64,000 bases of DNA from Ancylobacter sonchi (GCF_018390695.1 NZ_JAHBGF010000028.1:620001-684000), one strand, 5' to 3'; counted from the stretch's first letter, positions 1 through 9,016 are shown. The notes: generated from the sequence alone by a model not told the origin. Program-made: numbers and translations.

Positions 1-1171
1 GCCGGACCGGCCGGTAATCATTGGCGATGGTCTCGCCGAACGGCCCGGTGTTCACCGTGGTGGCGGCGCGGGCGATGTCGTGGTTGAGCTTGAGCCGGGG
101 CAGCACCAGCTCGCCGACGCGATAGGCTTCTTCCAGATGCGGGTAGCCGGAGAAGATGAAGCTCTCAATGCCGAGCTCGGCATATTCCTCGATCCGCGCC
201 GCCACCGTCGCGCCGTCGCCGACGAGCGCGGTGCCCGCGCCGCCACGCACCAGACCCACGCCGGCCCAGAGGTTCGGGCTCACTTCCAGCTTGTCGCGAC
301 GTCCGCCATGCAGGGCGCTCATCCGCGCCTGCCCGACCGAATCCAGCCGGGAGAATACGCTCTGCGCCGCCGCGATGGTGGCGTCGTCGAGATGGTGGAT
401 GAGGTCTTCCGCCGCCTCCCAGGCCTTCGCATTGGTCTCGCGCACGATGACGTGCAAGCGGATACCGAAGCGCACCTTGCGCCCGCGCGCCTCCGCCTGC
501 CGACGTATCTCGGCGATCTTGGCCTTCACCGCCGCCGGCGGCTCGCCCCAGGTGAGGTAGACATCGACATGCTCGGCCGCGACCGCGCTTGCGGCCGGTG
601 AGGAGCCGCCGAAATAGAGCGGCGGCCCGCCCGGCTGCACCGGCGGGAACAGCACATTGCCGCCTTCTACCTTCAGATGCTTGCCCTGGTAGGTCACCGT
701 TTCGCCGGCCAGTAGCGGCCGGTAGATGTCGAGGAATTCCTGCGTCACCTCGTAACGGGCGTCGTGATCGAGGAAGATGCCGTCGCCGGCATTCTCCACC
801 GGATCGCCGCCGGTGACGATGTTGATCAGCAGCCTCCCCTCGGAGATGCGGTCGAGGGTGGCGGTCATGCGGGCATAGAGGGTCGGCGAGGCGAGACCCG
901 GACGGACCGCCACCAGATAGCGCAGCCGCTTGGTGGCCGGCGCCAGCGCCGAGGCGACCAGCCAGGAATCCTCGCAGCTCTTACCCGTCGGGATCAGCAC
1001 GCCGTAGAAGCCGAGCGAGTCAGCCGCCTGCGCCACCTGACGCAGATAATCGAGTGTCACCGCCCGCCCGCCGGTCGCGGTCCCGAGATAGCGCCCGTCG
1101 CCATGCGTGGGCAGGAACCAGAAGACGTTGAGCCCATCGGAGGGGCTCGGAGGCAATGTGGAAAGGGTCAT
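1..1171 (-). CDS. ssuD: SsuD-like FMNH2-dependent alkanesulfonate monooxygenase (partial, runs off left edge)
   Basis: The frame opens at an ATG (1171-1169) and stays open for 390 codons to the window edge without a stop. Known SsuD proteins are about 380-390 residues, so only a few C-terminal residues should be missing. The N-terminus reads [17 protein letters not shown], a hallmark of SsuD, and the rest follows the luciferase-like (LLM) TIM-barrel pattern ([29 protein letters not shown]). The family uses FMNH2 from a partner reductase and O2 to split C-S bonds of alkanesulfonates, releasing sulfite and an aldehyde in the cytoplasm. A terminator and about 300 bases separate it from the Tau/Ssu-type transporter operon on the same strand. 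A functional link is plausible but not proven. No flavin reductase gene is visible in the window. Confidence 0.9.
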   Translation of the reverse strand, partial: MTLSTLPPSPSDGLNVFWFLPTHGDGRYLGTATGGRAVTLDYLRQVAQAADSLGFYGVLIPTGKSCEDSWLVASALAPATKRLRYLVAVRPGLASPTLYARMTATLDRISEGRLLINIVTGGDPVENAGDGIFLDHDARYEVTQEFLDIYRPLLAGETVTYQGKHLKVEGGNVLFPPVQPGGPPLYFGGSSPAASAVAAEHVDVYLTWGEPPAAVKAKIAEIRRQAEARGRKVRFGIRLHVIVRETNAKAWEAAEDLIHHLDDATIAAAQSVFSRLDSVGQARMSALHGGRRDKLEVSPNLWAGVGLVRGGAGTALVGDGATVAARIEEYAELGIESFIFSGYPHLEEAYRVGELVLPRLKLNHDIARAATTVNTGPFGETIANDYRPVR

Positions 1172-1410
1172 GTCGAAATCCCCGGCAGGGAATGGAGGTC
1201 ACGGATGCGCGGAACGGGCGTCAGCTTGCCCGGCTCAGGGCCGACATCGGCATATCCAGCGCATATCCGCATCCCTCGCTGCCACGGCCGTGCCGCGTAT
1301 CGTGCTTCAAGAAAACGCAGGATCGGCGGCAGGTCAACATATTTTCTATAGAGTCTATGGTATTTAAGTTCAATCACAGGCAACGGCCGTGCAAATACCT
1401 GTCAGGCAAT

Positions 1411-1442
1411 AAAAAACCCGCCGGCCACCAAGGGCCGGCGGG
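1411..1442 (-). terminator. Rho-independent terminator of the transporter/FAH operon
   Basis: A perfect 10-bp stem (CCCGCCGGCC at 1417-1426 with GGCCGGCGGG at 1433-1442) with a 6-base loop. On the minus strand it is followed by six T (1416-1411). It lies 34 bases past the stop of the FAH-family gene. The rest of the 1172-1475 gap is AT-richer and probably carries the promoter of the downstream ssuD-like gene. No other element was recognised in it. Confidence 0.9.
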
Positions 1443-1475
1443 GTCGAGAAGCTGCGTTGCGTCAGGTGGTCGCGA

Positions 1476-2180
1476 TCAGACCACGGTCACGTCGAGCGTG
1501 CCGACGCCGTCGACGCCACCTTCCATCTTGTCGCCGCGCACGATGGCGCCGACGCCCGCCGGCGTGCCGGACATGATGATGTCGCCCGGCCGCAGCTCAA
1601 ACAGACCCGAGAGGTAGGAGATCATCTCCGGCACCTTCCAGATCATCTGGTTGAGATCGCCGCTCTGGCGCAGCTCGCCATTGACCTTCAGCCACACCTT
1701 GCCGTCGGTCGGGTGGCCGATCTGCGAGGCCGGAACCAGCGCCGAGCAGGGAGCCGAGGCCTCGAAGGCCTTGCCGACTTCCCACGGGCGGCCGAGCTTC
1801 TTGGCCTCGCCCTGCAGGTCGCGGCGGGTCATGTCGAGGCCGACGCCATAGCCCCACACATGCTCCATGGCGCTCTCGACCGGGATGTTCACTCCGCCCT
1901 TGCCGATGGCGACGAGCATTTCGAGCTCGTAGTGCACGTCCTTCGACTTGTCGGGATAGGGGAACGAGCCGCCGGTGATGACGTTGTCCGGGTTCTTCTG
2001 GAAGAAGAAGGGCGGCTCCTTGTCGGGATCGTGGCCCATCTCGATCGCGTGCTCGGCATAGTTGCGCCCGACGCAATAGATGCGGTGGATCGGGAACAGC
2101 TTGTCGCTGCCGGCCACCGGCAGGGTGGGAATGCCCGGCGGGGCGATGACATAGGCGGTGGTGTCAAGCGGCGCGTTCAT
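1476..2180 (-). CDS. Fumarylacetoacetate hydrolase (FAH) family protein
   Basis: A 234-residue FAH-fold enzyme. The motif HRIYCVGRNYAEHAIEMG near residues 28-45, the metal-binding pair in HYELEMLVAIG and the Asp of GYGVGLDMTRRDLQ match the family, as does the end pattern GDIIMSGTPAGVG. The single-domain length and sequence resemble fumarylpyruvate hydrolases (gentisate pathway) and related acylpyruvases, which hydrolyse C-C bonds of 2,4-diketo acids. The substrate cannot be fixed from sequence. The start ATG shares one base with the TGA of the upstream permease (TGATG), so the gene is translationally coupled and is the last gene of the ABC operon. The reading frame continues upstream of this ATG, but that part lies inside the permease and is not FAH-like. 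The context suggests the enzyme acts on whatever the transporter imports. Confidence 0.88.
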   Translation of the reverse strand: MNAPLDTTAYVIAPPGIPTLPVAGSDKLFPIHRIYCVGRNYAEHAIEMGHDPDKEPPFFFQKNPDNVITGGSFPYPDKSKDVHYELEMLVAIGKGGVNIPVESAMEHVWGYGVGLDMTRRDLQGEAKKLGRPWEVGKAFEASAPCSALVPASQIGHPTDGKVWLKVNGELRQSGDLNQMIWKVPEMISYLSGLFELRPGDIIMSGTPAGVGAIVRGDKMEGGVDGVGTLDVTVV

Positions 2181-2932
2181 CAGCGGACTCCTGCATAATA
2201 TTCGACGCGTTTTTCGATGTTCTCGATCAGGGCCGACAGTCCCATCGCCGCGGCGAACAGGATGATGGTCAGCGCCCAGAAATTCTCCATGTCGAAATTG
2301 CGCGAGTAGAGTTCGAACAATTCGCCATAGCCGATGATGGAGACGAGCAATTGCCCGATCACCACGCCCTTCACGCCGCGCACCATGCCAAGCCGGATAC
2401 CCGCGAGGATTTCCGGCAGGGCGGCGAGAAGGATGATCTTGGAATAGAGGCGCAAGCCCCCTGCCCCGTAGCTGCGGCCCATTTCCTCCAGCGAGCGCGG
2501 CACCGCCTGGATGCCAGCGCGGGTGTCGAGCACGATGATCCACACGGCGAACAGGAACACGGTGACCACCACCGTGGTCTCGCCCATACCGAACAGAATC
2601 ATCAGCACCGGCACCAGCGCCGACAGCGGCGCCGACACGAAGATGTTGACCCAGATGCCCAGCAAATTGTCGGCCAGGGTGGAGCGCCCCATCAGCACGC
2701 CGATCACCACGCCGGCGACGATGGCGAGCGCCATGCCGATCAGGAAGCTGTTCAGCGTGGTGAGCGCCGCCGCCTGCCATGAGCCGGTCTGCACCAGCGA
2801 GAAGGCGGCGACCAGTACATCGGAGAGCGGCGGAACGAGGAAGGAAACACCCGCCTGCCCGACGATTTCCCAGATGACGCACCACGCCAGCAGCGAGGCC
2901 ATCATCGGCACGCGATAGCCGAATAAGGTCAT
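2180..2932 (-). CDS. ABC transporter permease, TauC/SsuC type
   Basis: A 250-residue inner-membrane permease with about six hydrophobic segments. The cytoplasmic EAA-like loop (EEMGRSYGAGGLRLYSKIILLAALPEILAGIRLGM) sits in the C-terminal half, as in nitrate/sulfonate/taurine importers. The operon carries two different permease genes, this one and the one at 3752-4582, flanking the ATPase gene, so the channel is probably a heterodimer. The ATPase stop lies 12 bases upstream of this start and the FAH gene overlaps its stop. The substrate is not determined by the permease sequence. Confidence 0.88.
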   Translation of the reverse strand: MTLFGYRVPMMASLLAWCVIWEIVGQAGVSFLVPPLSDVLVAAFSLVQTGSWQAAALTTLNSFLIGMALAIVAGVVIGVLMGRSTLADNLLGIWVNIFVSAPLSALVPVLMILFGMGETTVVVTVFLFAVWIIVLDTRAGIQAVPRSLEEMGRSYGAGGLRLYSKIILLAALPEILAGIRLGMVRGVKGVVIGQLLVSIIGYGELFELYSRNFDMENFWALTIILFAAAMGLSALIENIEKRVEYYAGVR

Positions 2933-2944
2933 GTCCCGCCTCCC

Positions 2945-3748
2945 CTAGTCGACATAGCGCTTGAGGCCCTGCCAGATCTCCTCGACCGTATCGAGGTAGC
3001 CCTGGTCGCGGCGGATGGCATCGGGACTGGCAGTACGGTCGATCTCCGGCTCGATGATCTGCGCGACCCGGCCCGGCCGACGCGACAGGATGACGATGCG
3101 GTCGGAGCAGTAGACCGCCTCCTCGATCGAATGGGTGACGAAGATGAAGGTCTTCTTCTCCAGATCGACGAGGCGCAACAGGTCCTCCTGGAACTTGCGC
3201 CGGTTCTGCTCGTCGACCGCCGAGAACGGCTCGTCGAGCAGCAGTACGTCGGCGTTCACCGCGAAGGCGCGGGCAAGGCCGACGCGCTGGCGCATGCCGC
3301 CGGAAAGCTCGTGCGGGTACTTGTTCTCGAAGCCCGACAGCCCGACCTCGGCGATGTATTTCTGCGCCACCGCCTGGCGCTCATCCTTGCCGACACCTTT
3401 CAATTCAAGGCCGAAGGCGACGTTGCGCATCACGGTGGCCCAGGGCATCAGCGCGAAGTCCTGGAACACGAAGGCACGCTCGGGACCGGGCCCGGTGACC
3501 GGCTTGCCGTTGACCCGCACCTCGCCAGAGGTGGCCGGGATGAGGCCGGCGATGATCTTCAGCAGCGTGGTCTTGCCGCAGCCGGAGGGGCCGAGCAGCG
3601 TGGTGAGCTTGCCGGCGGGGAAGTCGAGGTCGATGGAGCGCAGCGCCTCCATCTCCGCGTACATCTTGCAGATGCCGCGCACTTCGACGGCCGCGTCCGG
3701 CGAGGGAACGGTGGCGGCCGCGCTGGCCGCGGCGGTGATGTTGCGCAT
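2945..3748 (-). CDS. ABC transporter ATP-binding protein, TauB/SsuB type
   Basis: A 267-residue ATPase that powers the importer at the cytoplasmic face. Walker A GPSGCGKT is at about residues 53-60, followed by the Q-loop region FQDFALMPW, the signature LSGGMRQR, Walker B VLLLDEP and the switch His in VTHSIEEA. The PW after the Q-loop and the overall sequence are typical of the nitrate/sulfonate/taurine (NitT/TauT) class. It starts 3 bases after the stop of the upstream permease gene and ends 12 bases before the next permease, so all are cotranscribed. Confidence 0.93.
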   Translation of the reverse strand: MRNITAAASAAATVPSPDAAVEVRGICKMYAEMEALRSIDLDFPAGKLTTLLGPSGCGKTTLLKIIAGLIPATSGEVRVNGKPVTGPGPERAFVFQDFALMPWATVMRNVAFGLELKGVGKDERQAVAQKYIAEVGLSGFENKYPHELSGGMRQRVGLARAFAVNADVLLLDEPFSAVDEQNRRKFQEDLLRLVDLEKKTFIFVTHSIEEAVYCSDRIVILSRRPGRVAQIIEPEIDRTASPDAIRRDQGYLDTVEEIWQGLKRYVD

Positions 3749-3751
3749 GGC

Positions 3752-4582
3752 TCAGCCCTTCTTCTTTTCGGGACGCAGCACCCGGACCTCGAAAGCTTCG
3801 AGGGCGGAAAGGGTTAGCGTCGAGACGAGGATGATGGAGACGACGGCGGCGTACATTTCGGGGTAGTCGGCGACCGAGCGGTGATAGGTGATGAGGTCAC
3901 CGATCCCGGTCGGGGTGATCAGCAGCTCGGCGAGAATCACACCGATGAAACCCGCGGCGAGACCCAAACGTAAGCCGGCAAAGATAATGGGGGAGGCGTC
4001 GGGCAGGATGATCTTCACGATCCGTTGCCACCAGCTTCCCTGAAAGGAGCGGCACATGTCAACCAATGACGGATTGGTATTTCGTACCGCCTTATAGCCA
4101 TTGAGCGCGATCACCGGCAGGGCGAGCATCACCACCGCCAGCGTCTTGGAGACGAGGCCGATTCCGTAGACGAAGGTGATCAGCGGAATCAGCGCCGCCA
4201 TCGGCGCCGCCTGCAGCACGATGAAGATCGGCGCCACCAACCATTCGGCGAAGCGCGACAGCCCCATCACGATGCCCAGCCCCACCCCGAGCACGGCGGA
4301 GATGGCGATGCCGATTACCAGCGGCTGCAGGGTCTCGGCATAGGCGGCGACGAAGGAGCCGTCGAACAGCATGGTCAGGAAGGCGCGCAGCGTCTCCAGG
4401 AAGGTCGGGAAGGCAAAGCTGATCGGAATCCGCCCGGCGATCTCCCAGACGAGAAAGAACAGGCCGATCGAGGCGGTGCGCCAGAGGGCCGTGCGATGCT
4501 CCAAAAGCTTCCCCCAGAAGGAGGAAGCCCCGGTGCCGGGAAGGGCTCGTGGCGAGCCGTTCGCGTGGGCGGGTGCCGACAT
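3752..4582 (-). CDS. ABC transporter permease, TauC/SsuC type (first permease of the operon)
   Basis: A 276-residue integral membrane protein with six predicted hydrophobic segments and a BPD_transp_1 loop around CRSFQGSWWQRIVKIILPDASPIIFAGLRLGLA. It starts 10 bases after the stop of the substrate-binding protein gene and ends 3 bases before the ATPase start. It is clearly a paralogue, not a copy, of the second permease in the operon. The hydrophilic N-terminus (about 35 residues, Pro/Gly-rich) is cytoplasmic. Confidence 0.88.
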   Translation of the reverse strand: MSAPAHANGSPRALPGTGASSFWGKLLEHRTALWRTASIGLFFLVWEIAGRIPISFAFPTFLETLRAFLTMLFDGSFVAAYAETLQPLVIGIAISAVLGVGLGIVMGLSRFAEWLVAPIFIVLQAAPMAALIPLITFVYGIGLVSKTLAVVMLALPVIALNGYKAVRNTNPSLVDMCRSFQGSWWQRIVKIILPDASPIIFAGLRLGLAAGFIGVILAELLITPTGIGDLITYHRSVADYPEMYAAVVSIILVSTLTLSALEAFEVRVLRPEKKKG

Positions 4583-4592
4583 GCCACCCGCC

Positions 4593-5597
4593 TCAGTTCG
4601 TGCCGACCTTGCCGAGCACGCGGTTCAGCGGCTCGAGCGCCCAGAACTCCTCGACCTTCAGGCTGGCCGGCTCGCCGGTCAGCTGGCCCGAGAGCGTGTA
4701 GAAGGCGAAATCGTCCTTGGCCGCCGTCGCGCCGCCGCCATTGAGCGGGAACGCCTTGCCCTGCGCCAGCTCGGTGAAATAGGGAGTGATTTCAGCGGCC
4801 TGGTCGGCCGGCAGGTCCGGCAGCAGCTTATACTTGGCGCGCCATTCGGCGACGATCGCCGGGTTCTTGGTGACCTCGCGCCAGGTAGTGAGGATCGACT
4901 CGACGATGATGTCGACGTCCTTCTGGTTCTTGTCGAGATAATCCTGGCGGGCGAACAGCGCCTCGTCAGTGGCGTTGACGCCGTCCATCGGCAGGATGAC
5001 GAACTTGCCGGGCGCCTTCTGCTCCAGCAGCCGGCGACCGTTGGAATCGACAATGGTCGCCTTCACATTGCCCTGCAGCAGCGCGCCGGTGCGCACCTCC
5101 GAGCCGGGGATGTAGCTGATCTTGGAGAACTTGATCCCCTGCTTCTGCTCCATCAGCCTCATGATCGCCTCGGTGCCGGAGCCGCGCGAGTGCACCGCGA
5201 CTTCCTGCCCGTTGAGATCCTTCCACGTCTTGTAGAACTCGGCGTTCACAGCCGGGTAGAAGCGCAGCGTGGAGAGCTGCAGGAAGATGCGCACCGGCAC
5301 CTTCACCTTCTGGATCAGGGCGTAGGGCCCGCCGACGCCGATATCCGCCTGCCCGCTGACCACCGCCTGCGCGGCGATGTCCTCGGACTTCAGATAGGTC
5401 ATCTCGACCTCGACGCCCTTGGTCTTGGCGAGCTCGAAGGCGGCGAGCAGATGCAGGTTCTCGACGCTGGCGATGTCGCCATAGGCGACGCGCACCTTCG
5501 CTTCCGCCTGCGGCGCCGCCAACAGTACGGCACCGAAACCAATCGCGAGCGCCGCGCCGGACAGTGTCCAAGGCCCCTTCGTCAAATTCTTGAGCAT
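4593..5597 (-). CDS. Periplasmic substrate-binding protein, TauA/SsuA (NMT1) family
   Basis: A 334-residue periplasmic binding protein. A Sec signal peptide (LSGAALAIGFGAVLLAAPQA, cleavage near residue 34) is followed by the mature start KVRVAYGDIASVENLHLLAA. The NMT1/TauA pattern continues with VSGQADIGVGGPYALIQ and LNGQEVAVHSRGSGTEA. It delivers ligand to the two permeases encoded downstream. It is the first gene of the operon, which runs to the FAH-family gene, and faces the divergent GntR regulator across 180 bases. Related proteins bind taurine, aliphatic sulfonates, nitrate or aromatic acids. The ssuD-like gene nearby hints at sulfonates while the FAH gene hints at aromatic or diketo acids, so the ligand remains open. 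Confidence 0.88.
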   Translation of the reverse strand: MLKNLTKGPWTLSGAALAIGFGAVLLAAPQAEAKVRVAYGDIASVENLHLLAAFELAKTKGVEVEMTYLKSEDIAAQAVVSGQADIGVGGPYALIQKVKVPVRIFLQLSTLRFYPAVNAEFYKTWKDLNGQEVAVHSRGSGTEAIMRLMEQKQGIKFSKISYIPGSEVRTGALLQGNVKATIVDSNGRRLLEQKAPGKFVILPMDGVNATDEALFARQDYLDKNQKDVDIIVESILTTWREVTKNPAIVAEWRAKYKLLPDLPADQAAEITPYFTELAQGKAFPLNGGGATAAKDDFAFYTLSGQLTGEPASLKVEEFWALEPLNRVLGKVGTN

Positions 5598-5671
5598 TTC
5601 CAGTCTCCCATGACGGCCAGGCGGTTGGATCCGCCGCTGATCAACCTGCGGATCGAGCCGCGAGGTCAGAT

Positions 5672-5778
5672 ACCAATTTGCATTTGGTCTATAATGGAGC
5701 TAACGCTTGGTCAAGGTCAAATCCACTTGACCCGGCGTAACAGCCGCGACATAGATTGAACCAATTCCATATTTGGTT
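5672..5778. promoter_or_regulatory. Divergent promoter with two ACCAA/TTGGT inverted repeats (candidate GntR operators)
   Basis: Two similar inverted repeats are seen: ACCAA-N7-TTGGT at 5672-5688 and AACCAA-N8-TTGGTT at 5759-5778. The first abuts a perfect TATAAT (5690-5695) on the plus strand, and the second abuts the GntR start codon. A further GGTCAA-N6-TTGACC repeat lies at 5715-5732. The arrangement fits autoregulation of the GntR gene and control of the divergent ABC operon. Assignment to this regulator is inference. Confidence 0.6.
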
Positions 5779-5779
5779 G

Positions 5780-6502
5780 ATGCGCATGGACAGCCTGACC
5801 ACCGACGCCGACCCGCACACGCAGAAGAGCACCGTGACCCAGTTGCGGGCCTTTCTCGCCCAGAGCGACCTGCCCGACGACGGCCGGCTGCCGCCCGAGC
5901 GCGAGCTCTCGGCGGCGCTCGGCATCTCGCGCACCGAGCTGCGCAAGGCGCTCGACGTGCTGGAGGCGGAAGGGCAGATCTGGCGGCATGTCGGCAAGGG
6001 CACCTTCATGGGCAGCCGGCCGCTCGACACCTTCGCCGACATCGCGGCGCTGGCACGGCGCTCCAACCCGGCGGAAGTGATGCGCGCCCGCATCGTGATC
6101 GAGCCGGAGATCGCCCGCGCCGCCGCCTTCACCGCCACGCCGGCCGACATCACCGAGATGCGGCTGTGCCTCGCCCGCTCGCGGCAGGCCGACAGCTGGC
6201 GGCAATATGAGGGCTGGGACACCCGCCTGCACCGCACCATCGCCGAGGCGACGCAGAACGGCCTGCTGCTCGGCCTGTTCGACACGCTGAACGCGGTGCG
6301 CCGCGCCGTGACCTGGGGTCGGCTGCGCGCCCTGCCGGTGCGCCCGGCGCCGGATCATCACAGCTTCCGGGAGCACGAGGCGATCGTCGACGCCATCGAG
6401 CACCGCGACATGGCCGGGGCCGCCAATGCCATGCGCAACCATTTGCGCACGGTGGAACGCAAGCTGCTCGACAAGCAGCTGCGCGCCGCCGAAGAAGGCT
6501 GA
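5780..6502 (+). CDS. GntR-family regulator, FadR/FCD subfamily
   Basis: A 240-residue repressor-type protein. The winged helix covers roughly residues 15-80 (LPPERELSAALGISRTELRKALDVLEAEG) and the all-helical FCD ligand-binding domain covers about 90-230, with the family pattern RIVIEPEIARAAA, the His-containing LHRTIAEAT and HEAIVDAIEHRD. FCD domains usually bind organic acids, often through a metal held by Asp/His residues. The ATG at 5780 was chosen. The next ATG (5786) is equally possible, and a TTG eight codons upstream lies inside the operator-like repeat and is less likely. It is transcribed away from the ABC operon and is its probable local regulator. Confidence 0.9.
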   Translation: MRMDSLTTDADPHTQKSTVTQLRAFLAQSDLPDDGRLPPERELSAALGISRTELRKALDVLEAEGQIWRHVGKGTFMGSRPLDTFADIAALARRSNPAEVMRARIVIEPEIARAAAFTATPADITEMRLCLARSRQADSWRQYEGWDTRLHRTIAEATQNGLLLGLFDTLNAVRRAVTWGRLRALPVRPAPDHHSFREHEAIVDAIEHRDMAGAANAMRNHLRTVERKLLDKQLRAAEEG

Positions 6503-6809
6503 ATCGCCACCATATCGCGACCAATGATCACATTGGATTGATACCGGTCGGCCTTTGCGGCGACCATCGGGGAGGCATGGCAGCGTGCCGCCTCCCTCAC
6601 CTCAAGGCCGGTGCGGTGGACGGTGCGGCCAATCCGGGCCACCGCGACCGATCCGGCCGGCATCATCGACCACGGGCCGGTGAGGTGGACGATCCGGGCG
6701 ATACGGCGCCGAAAATGGCCGATGAGGACGACGCCGCGGCAGGCAGAGGATGCCGAACCGCTCTCTGGCTGCTAGGCTGGCGTGCCGCATCGCAACCTGG
6801 GGCTCCGCC
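6503..6809. other. Gap with a third CCAATG/CATTGG inverted repeat
   Basis: A 307-base gap between the GntR and acetate kinase genes. It contains an inverted repeat CCAATG-ATCA-CATTGG at 6521-6536, 18 bases past the GntR stop and similar in sequence to the two repeats upstream of that gene. No other gene or terminator is recognisable. The remainder is GC-rich and presumably carries the acetate kinase promoter. Confidence 0.5.
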
Positions 6810-8015
6810 GTGACCGATCCCGCTGCCGTCCCTGCCCTCTTCGTCGTCAATGCCGGCTCCTCCAGCATCAAGTTCAAGCTCTACCGGGTGGTGGGCGACG
6901 ATATCGCCCTCGAGCTCGGCGGCGCGCTCGACGGCATCGGCCGGCTGCCGCGCCTCAAGGTGAAGGACGCCGCCGGCGCCACGCTGGTCGACCGCTCCTT
7001 CGCCGCCGACGAGGTCGCCACCGCCACCGTCGCGCAGCACGTGATCGGCGACTGGCTGCTGCCGCACCTCGACGGCTACCATATGATCGGCATCGGCCAT
7101 CGCGTGGTGCATGGCGGGCCGACCTTTTCCGGCCCGGTGATCGTCGACGACAAGGTGATGGAGACCCTGACCGGCTTCATCCCGCTGGCGCCGCTGCACC
7201 AGCTGAGCAATCTCGACCCGATCCGGGTGCTGCGCGAGCGGCGGCCGGAGCTGCCGCAGGTCGCCTGCTTCGACACCGCCTTCCATCGCGGCCACCCCGA
7301 ATTGTCCGAGCGCTTCGCCCTGCCCCGCGCGCTCTATGACGAGGGCGTGCGGCGCTACGGCTTCCATGGCCTGTCCTATGAATATGTCGCCTCGGCTCTG
7401 CGCCTCGCCGAGCCGGAGATCGCCGGCGGCCGGGTGGTGGTGGCGCATCTCGGCTCCGGCGCCTCCGCCTGCGCGCTGCGCGACGGGCGCAGCATCGAAT
7501 CCACCATGGGCTTCACCGCGCTGGACGGGCTGCCGATGGGCACGCGCTCCGGCGCGCTCGACCCCGGCGTGGTGCTGCACCTGATCGAGCAGAAGGGCCT
7601 GTCCGCCGCCGAGGTCGGGCGCATGCTGTACAACCAGAGCGGGCTGCTCGGCCTCTCCGGCATCAGCAACGACATGCGCGAACTCATCGCCAGCCCGGCG
7701 CCGGAGGCGGCGCTGGCGGTGGAGTTCTTCTGCCTGAAGGTGGCGCAGGCGGTGGCGGCGCTGGCCACCACGCTGGGCGGGCTCGACGCCCTCGTCTTCA
7801 CCGCCGGTATCGGCGAGCATTCGCCGGAGGTGCGCGCCGGCATCGCCGGGCGGCTGGCCTGGCTCGGCGTGCGGCTCGACGCGGCGGCGAATGCCGCCGG
7901 CGCGCCGCGCATCGAGGCGGCCGACAGCGCCGTGCCGCTGCTGGTCGTTCCCACCGACGAGGAACGCATGATCGGCCGCCACACGCTGCACATGCTGGCG
8001 GGACGGGCCGGCTAG
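6810..8015 (+). CDS. ackA: Acetate/propionate kinase
   Basis: A 401-residue kinase interconverting acetate plus ATP and acetyl phosphate plus ADP. Family motifs appear in order: NAGSSSIKF near the N-terminus, HRVVHGG, the catalytic region FDTAFH, RYGFHGLSYEYV, HLGSGASACA, GLPMGTRSGALDPG and FTAGIGEHS. The GTG at 6810 was taken as start because it places the first beta strand (ALFVVNAGSSS) about 9 residues in. An in-frame ATG 20 codons upstream would add an uncharacteristic Arg/Ala-rich leader. The usual partner phosphotransacetylase gene is not adjacent, so it may lie elsewhere or the kinase may serve acetyl phosphate from another source. Confidence 0.93.
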   Translation: MTDPAAVPALFVVNAGSSSIKFKLYRVVGDDIALELGGALDGIGRLPRLKVKDAAGATLVDRSFAADEVATATVAQHVIGDWLLPHLDGYHMIGIGHRVVHGGPTFSGPVIVDDKVMETLTGFIPLAPLHQLSNLDPIRVLRERRPELPQVACFDTAFHRGHPELSERFALPRALYDEGVRRYGFHGLSYEYVASALRLAEPEIAGGRVVVAHLGSGASACALRDGRSIESTMGFTALDGLPMGTRSGALDPGVVLHLIEQKGLSAAEVGRMLYNQSGLLGLSGISNDMRELIASPAPEAALAVEFFCLKVAQAVAALATTLGGLDALVFTAGIGEHSPEVRAGIAGRLAWLGVRLDAAANAAGAPRIEAADSAVPLLVVPTDEERMIGRHTLHMLAGRAG

Positions 8016-8323
8016 AGCGGCGGTCTCTGCGGCCGGCGGGATAGAGGCCGCTGGCGCGAGCTGCCGACGGGGCATCGCGACTATCGGCCGGTTGACGGCT
8101 TCGCCGAACCGGAAGGCCCGGCCTGGACGACGTACTCGACCTTGCGGACGACGCCCGCAGCTCTTGAGAAGCCCACCGCCGAGAGGACCGTCCGGACCCG
8201 CTCGCCCGAAACGAAAAGAGCGGAGCCAGACCATCCTGTCCGACCCCGCCCTTCGAATGCTGCCAAAAGGATCTCGCGACCCCGTCCGGCCCGGAAAGCC
8301 GGCCTTGTCGGCCGGCCCGCCGA
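8016..8323 (-). terminator. Gap between ackA and the Omp gene, with the Omp terminator
   Basis: In this 308-base gap the only clear element is a hairpin, GCCGGCC (8298-8304) with GGCCGGC (8310-8316) and a 5-base loop. On the minus strand it is followed by TTT and lies 8 bases past the stop of the outer membrane protein gene. It would terminate that gene. The remainder shows no gene or repeat I can support. Confidence 0.6.
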
Positions 8324-9016
8324 TCAGAACTTGTAGTTCACGCCGATGCGGACGACGTTGGTGTTGATGTGGCCCCAGTTGTCGAAGCCGCCCGGCAGCT
8401 GCGGCTTGGTGTCCGGGTCGCCGAGATAGAGGTACTCGCCCTTGACGGTCCAGTTGTCGGCGAAGGCGTACTCGACGCCGGCACCCACGGTCCAGGTCCA
8501 GTAGTCGGCCGAGGCGTCGTAGGCAACGCCGCCGATGTTGCCGCTGACCGAAGTCTGGCCGTAGGCGGCACCGGCGGTGCCGTACACCAGGACGCGATCC
8601 CAGGCGTAACCGATACGGCCGCGGATGGTGCCGAAATAGTCGGAGTCCCAATCGTTGCCGTACCAGGTGGAGCCGGCGATGCCGCCATAGCTGCCGCTGC
8701 CGGCGACGCCCTGGATATCAGCCTCGATACCGAACACCCACGAGTCGACCTGGTAGTTGTAGCCAACCTGGGCGCCGTAGGTGAAGCCGCTGCCGCTGCC
8801 GGCCCACATACCGGAGCCGTAGCCGTCGATGGACGAGCCACCCGAGCCGTCCGCCCAGAGGTAGCCGATGTTGCCGCCGATGTAGAAGCCGGTCCAGGTG
8901 AACACCGGCACCGGGGCGATCGGGGCCTTCACCGGATACTTGGCGGCCAGATCGGCGGCGAGAGCCGGGCTGGCCAAGGCAACGACGCTGACAGCAGCAA
9001 GGAGAAACTTCTTCAT
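8324..9016 (-). CDS. Outer membrane beta-barrel protein, Omp25/Omp31 (porin) family
   Basis: A 230-residue barrel with a Sec signal peptide (MKKFLLAAVSVVALASPALA, cleaved before ADLAAKYPVK). The mature N-terminus contains the hallmark VFTWTGFYIGGNIGYLW, and alternating beta strands end in VVRIGVNYKF, a typical C-terminal aromatic residue for BAM recognition. Such small barrels are abundant surface proteins in Hyphomicrobiales and help stabilise the envelope. A Gly/Ser-rich stretch at about residues 50-70 probably forms an outer loop. The reading frame extends 46 codons upstream, but only the MKK start gives a signal peptide. The gene is a single transcription unit with its own terminator. Confidence 0.92.
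   Translation of the reverse strand: MKKFLLAAVSVVALASPALAADLAAKYPVKAPIAPVPVFTWTGFYIGGNIGYLWADGSGGSSIDGYGSGMWAGSGSGFTYGAQVGYNYQVDSWVFGIEADIQGVAGSGSYGGIAGSTWYGNDWDSDYFGTIRGRIGYAWDRVLVYGTAGAAYGQTSVSGNIGGVAYDASADYWTWTVGAGVEYAFADNWTVKGEYLYLGDPDTKPQLPGGFDNWGHINTNVVRIGVNYKF

Noticed and set aside
1476-2885. A 469-residue version of the FAH-family protein
   Set aside because: The extra N-terminal half lies inside the permease gene in another frame. The 234-residue form fits the family length and starts with TGATG coupling.
6503-6809. Repetitive Pro/His/Arg-like short frame before acetate kinase
   Set aside because: No ribosome site, no family resemblance and the composition of a non-coding GC-rich gap.
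6663-8651. Long minus-strand frame opposite acetate kinase
   Set aside because: Low-complexity composition typical of antisense frames in GC-rich DNA; acetate kinase motifs on the other strand are unambiguous.
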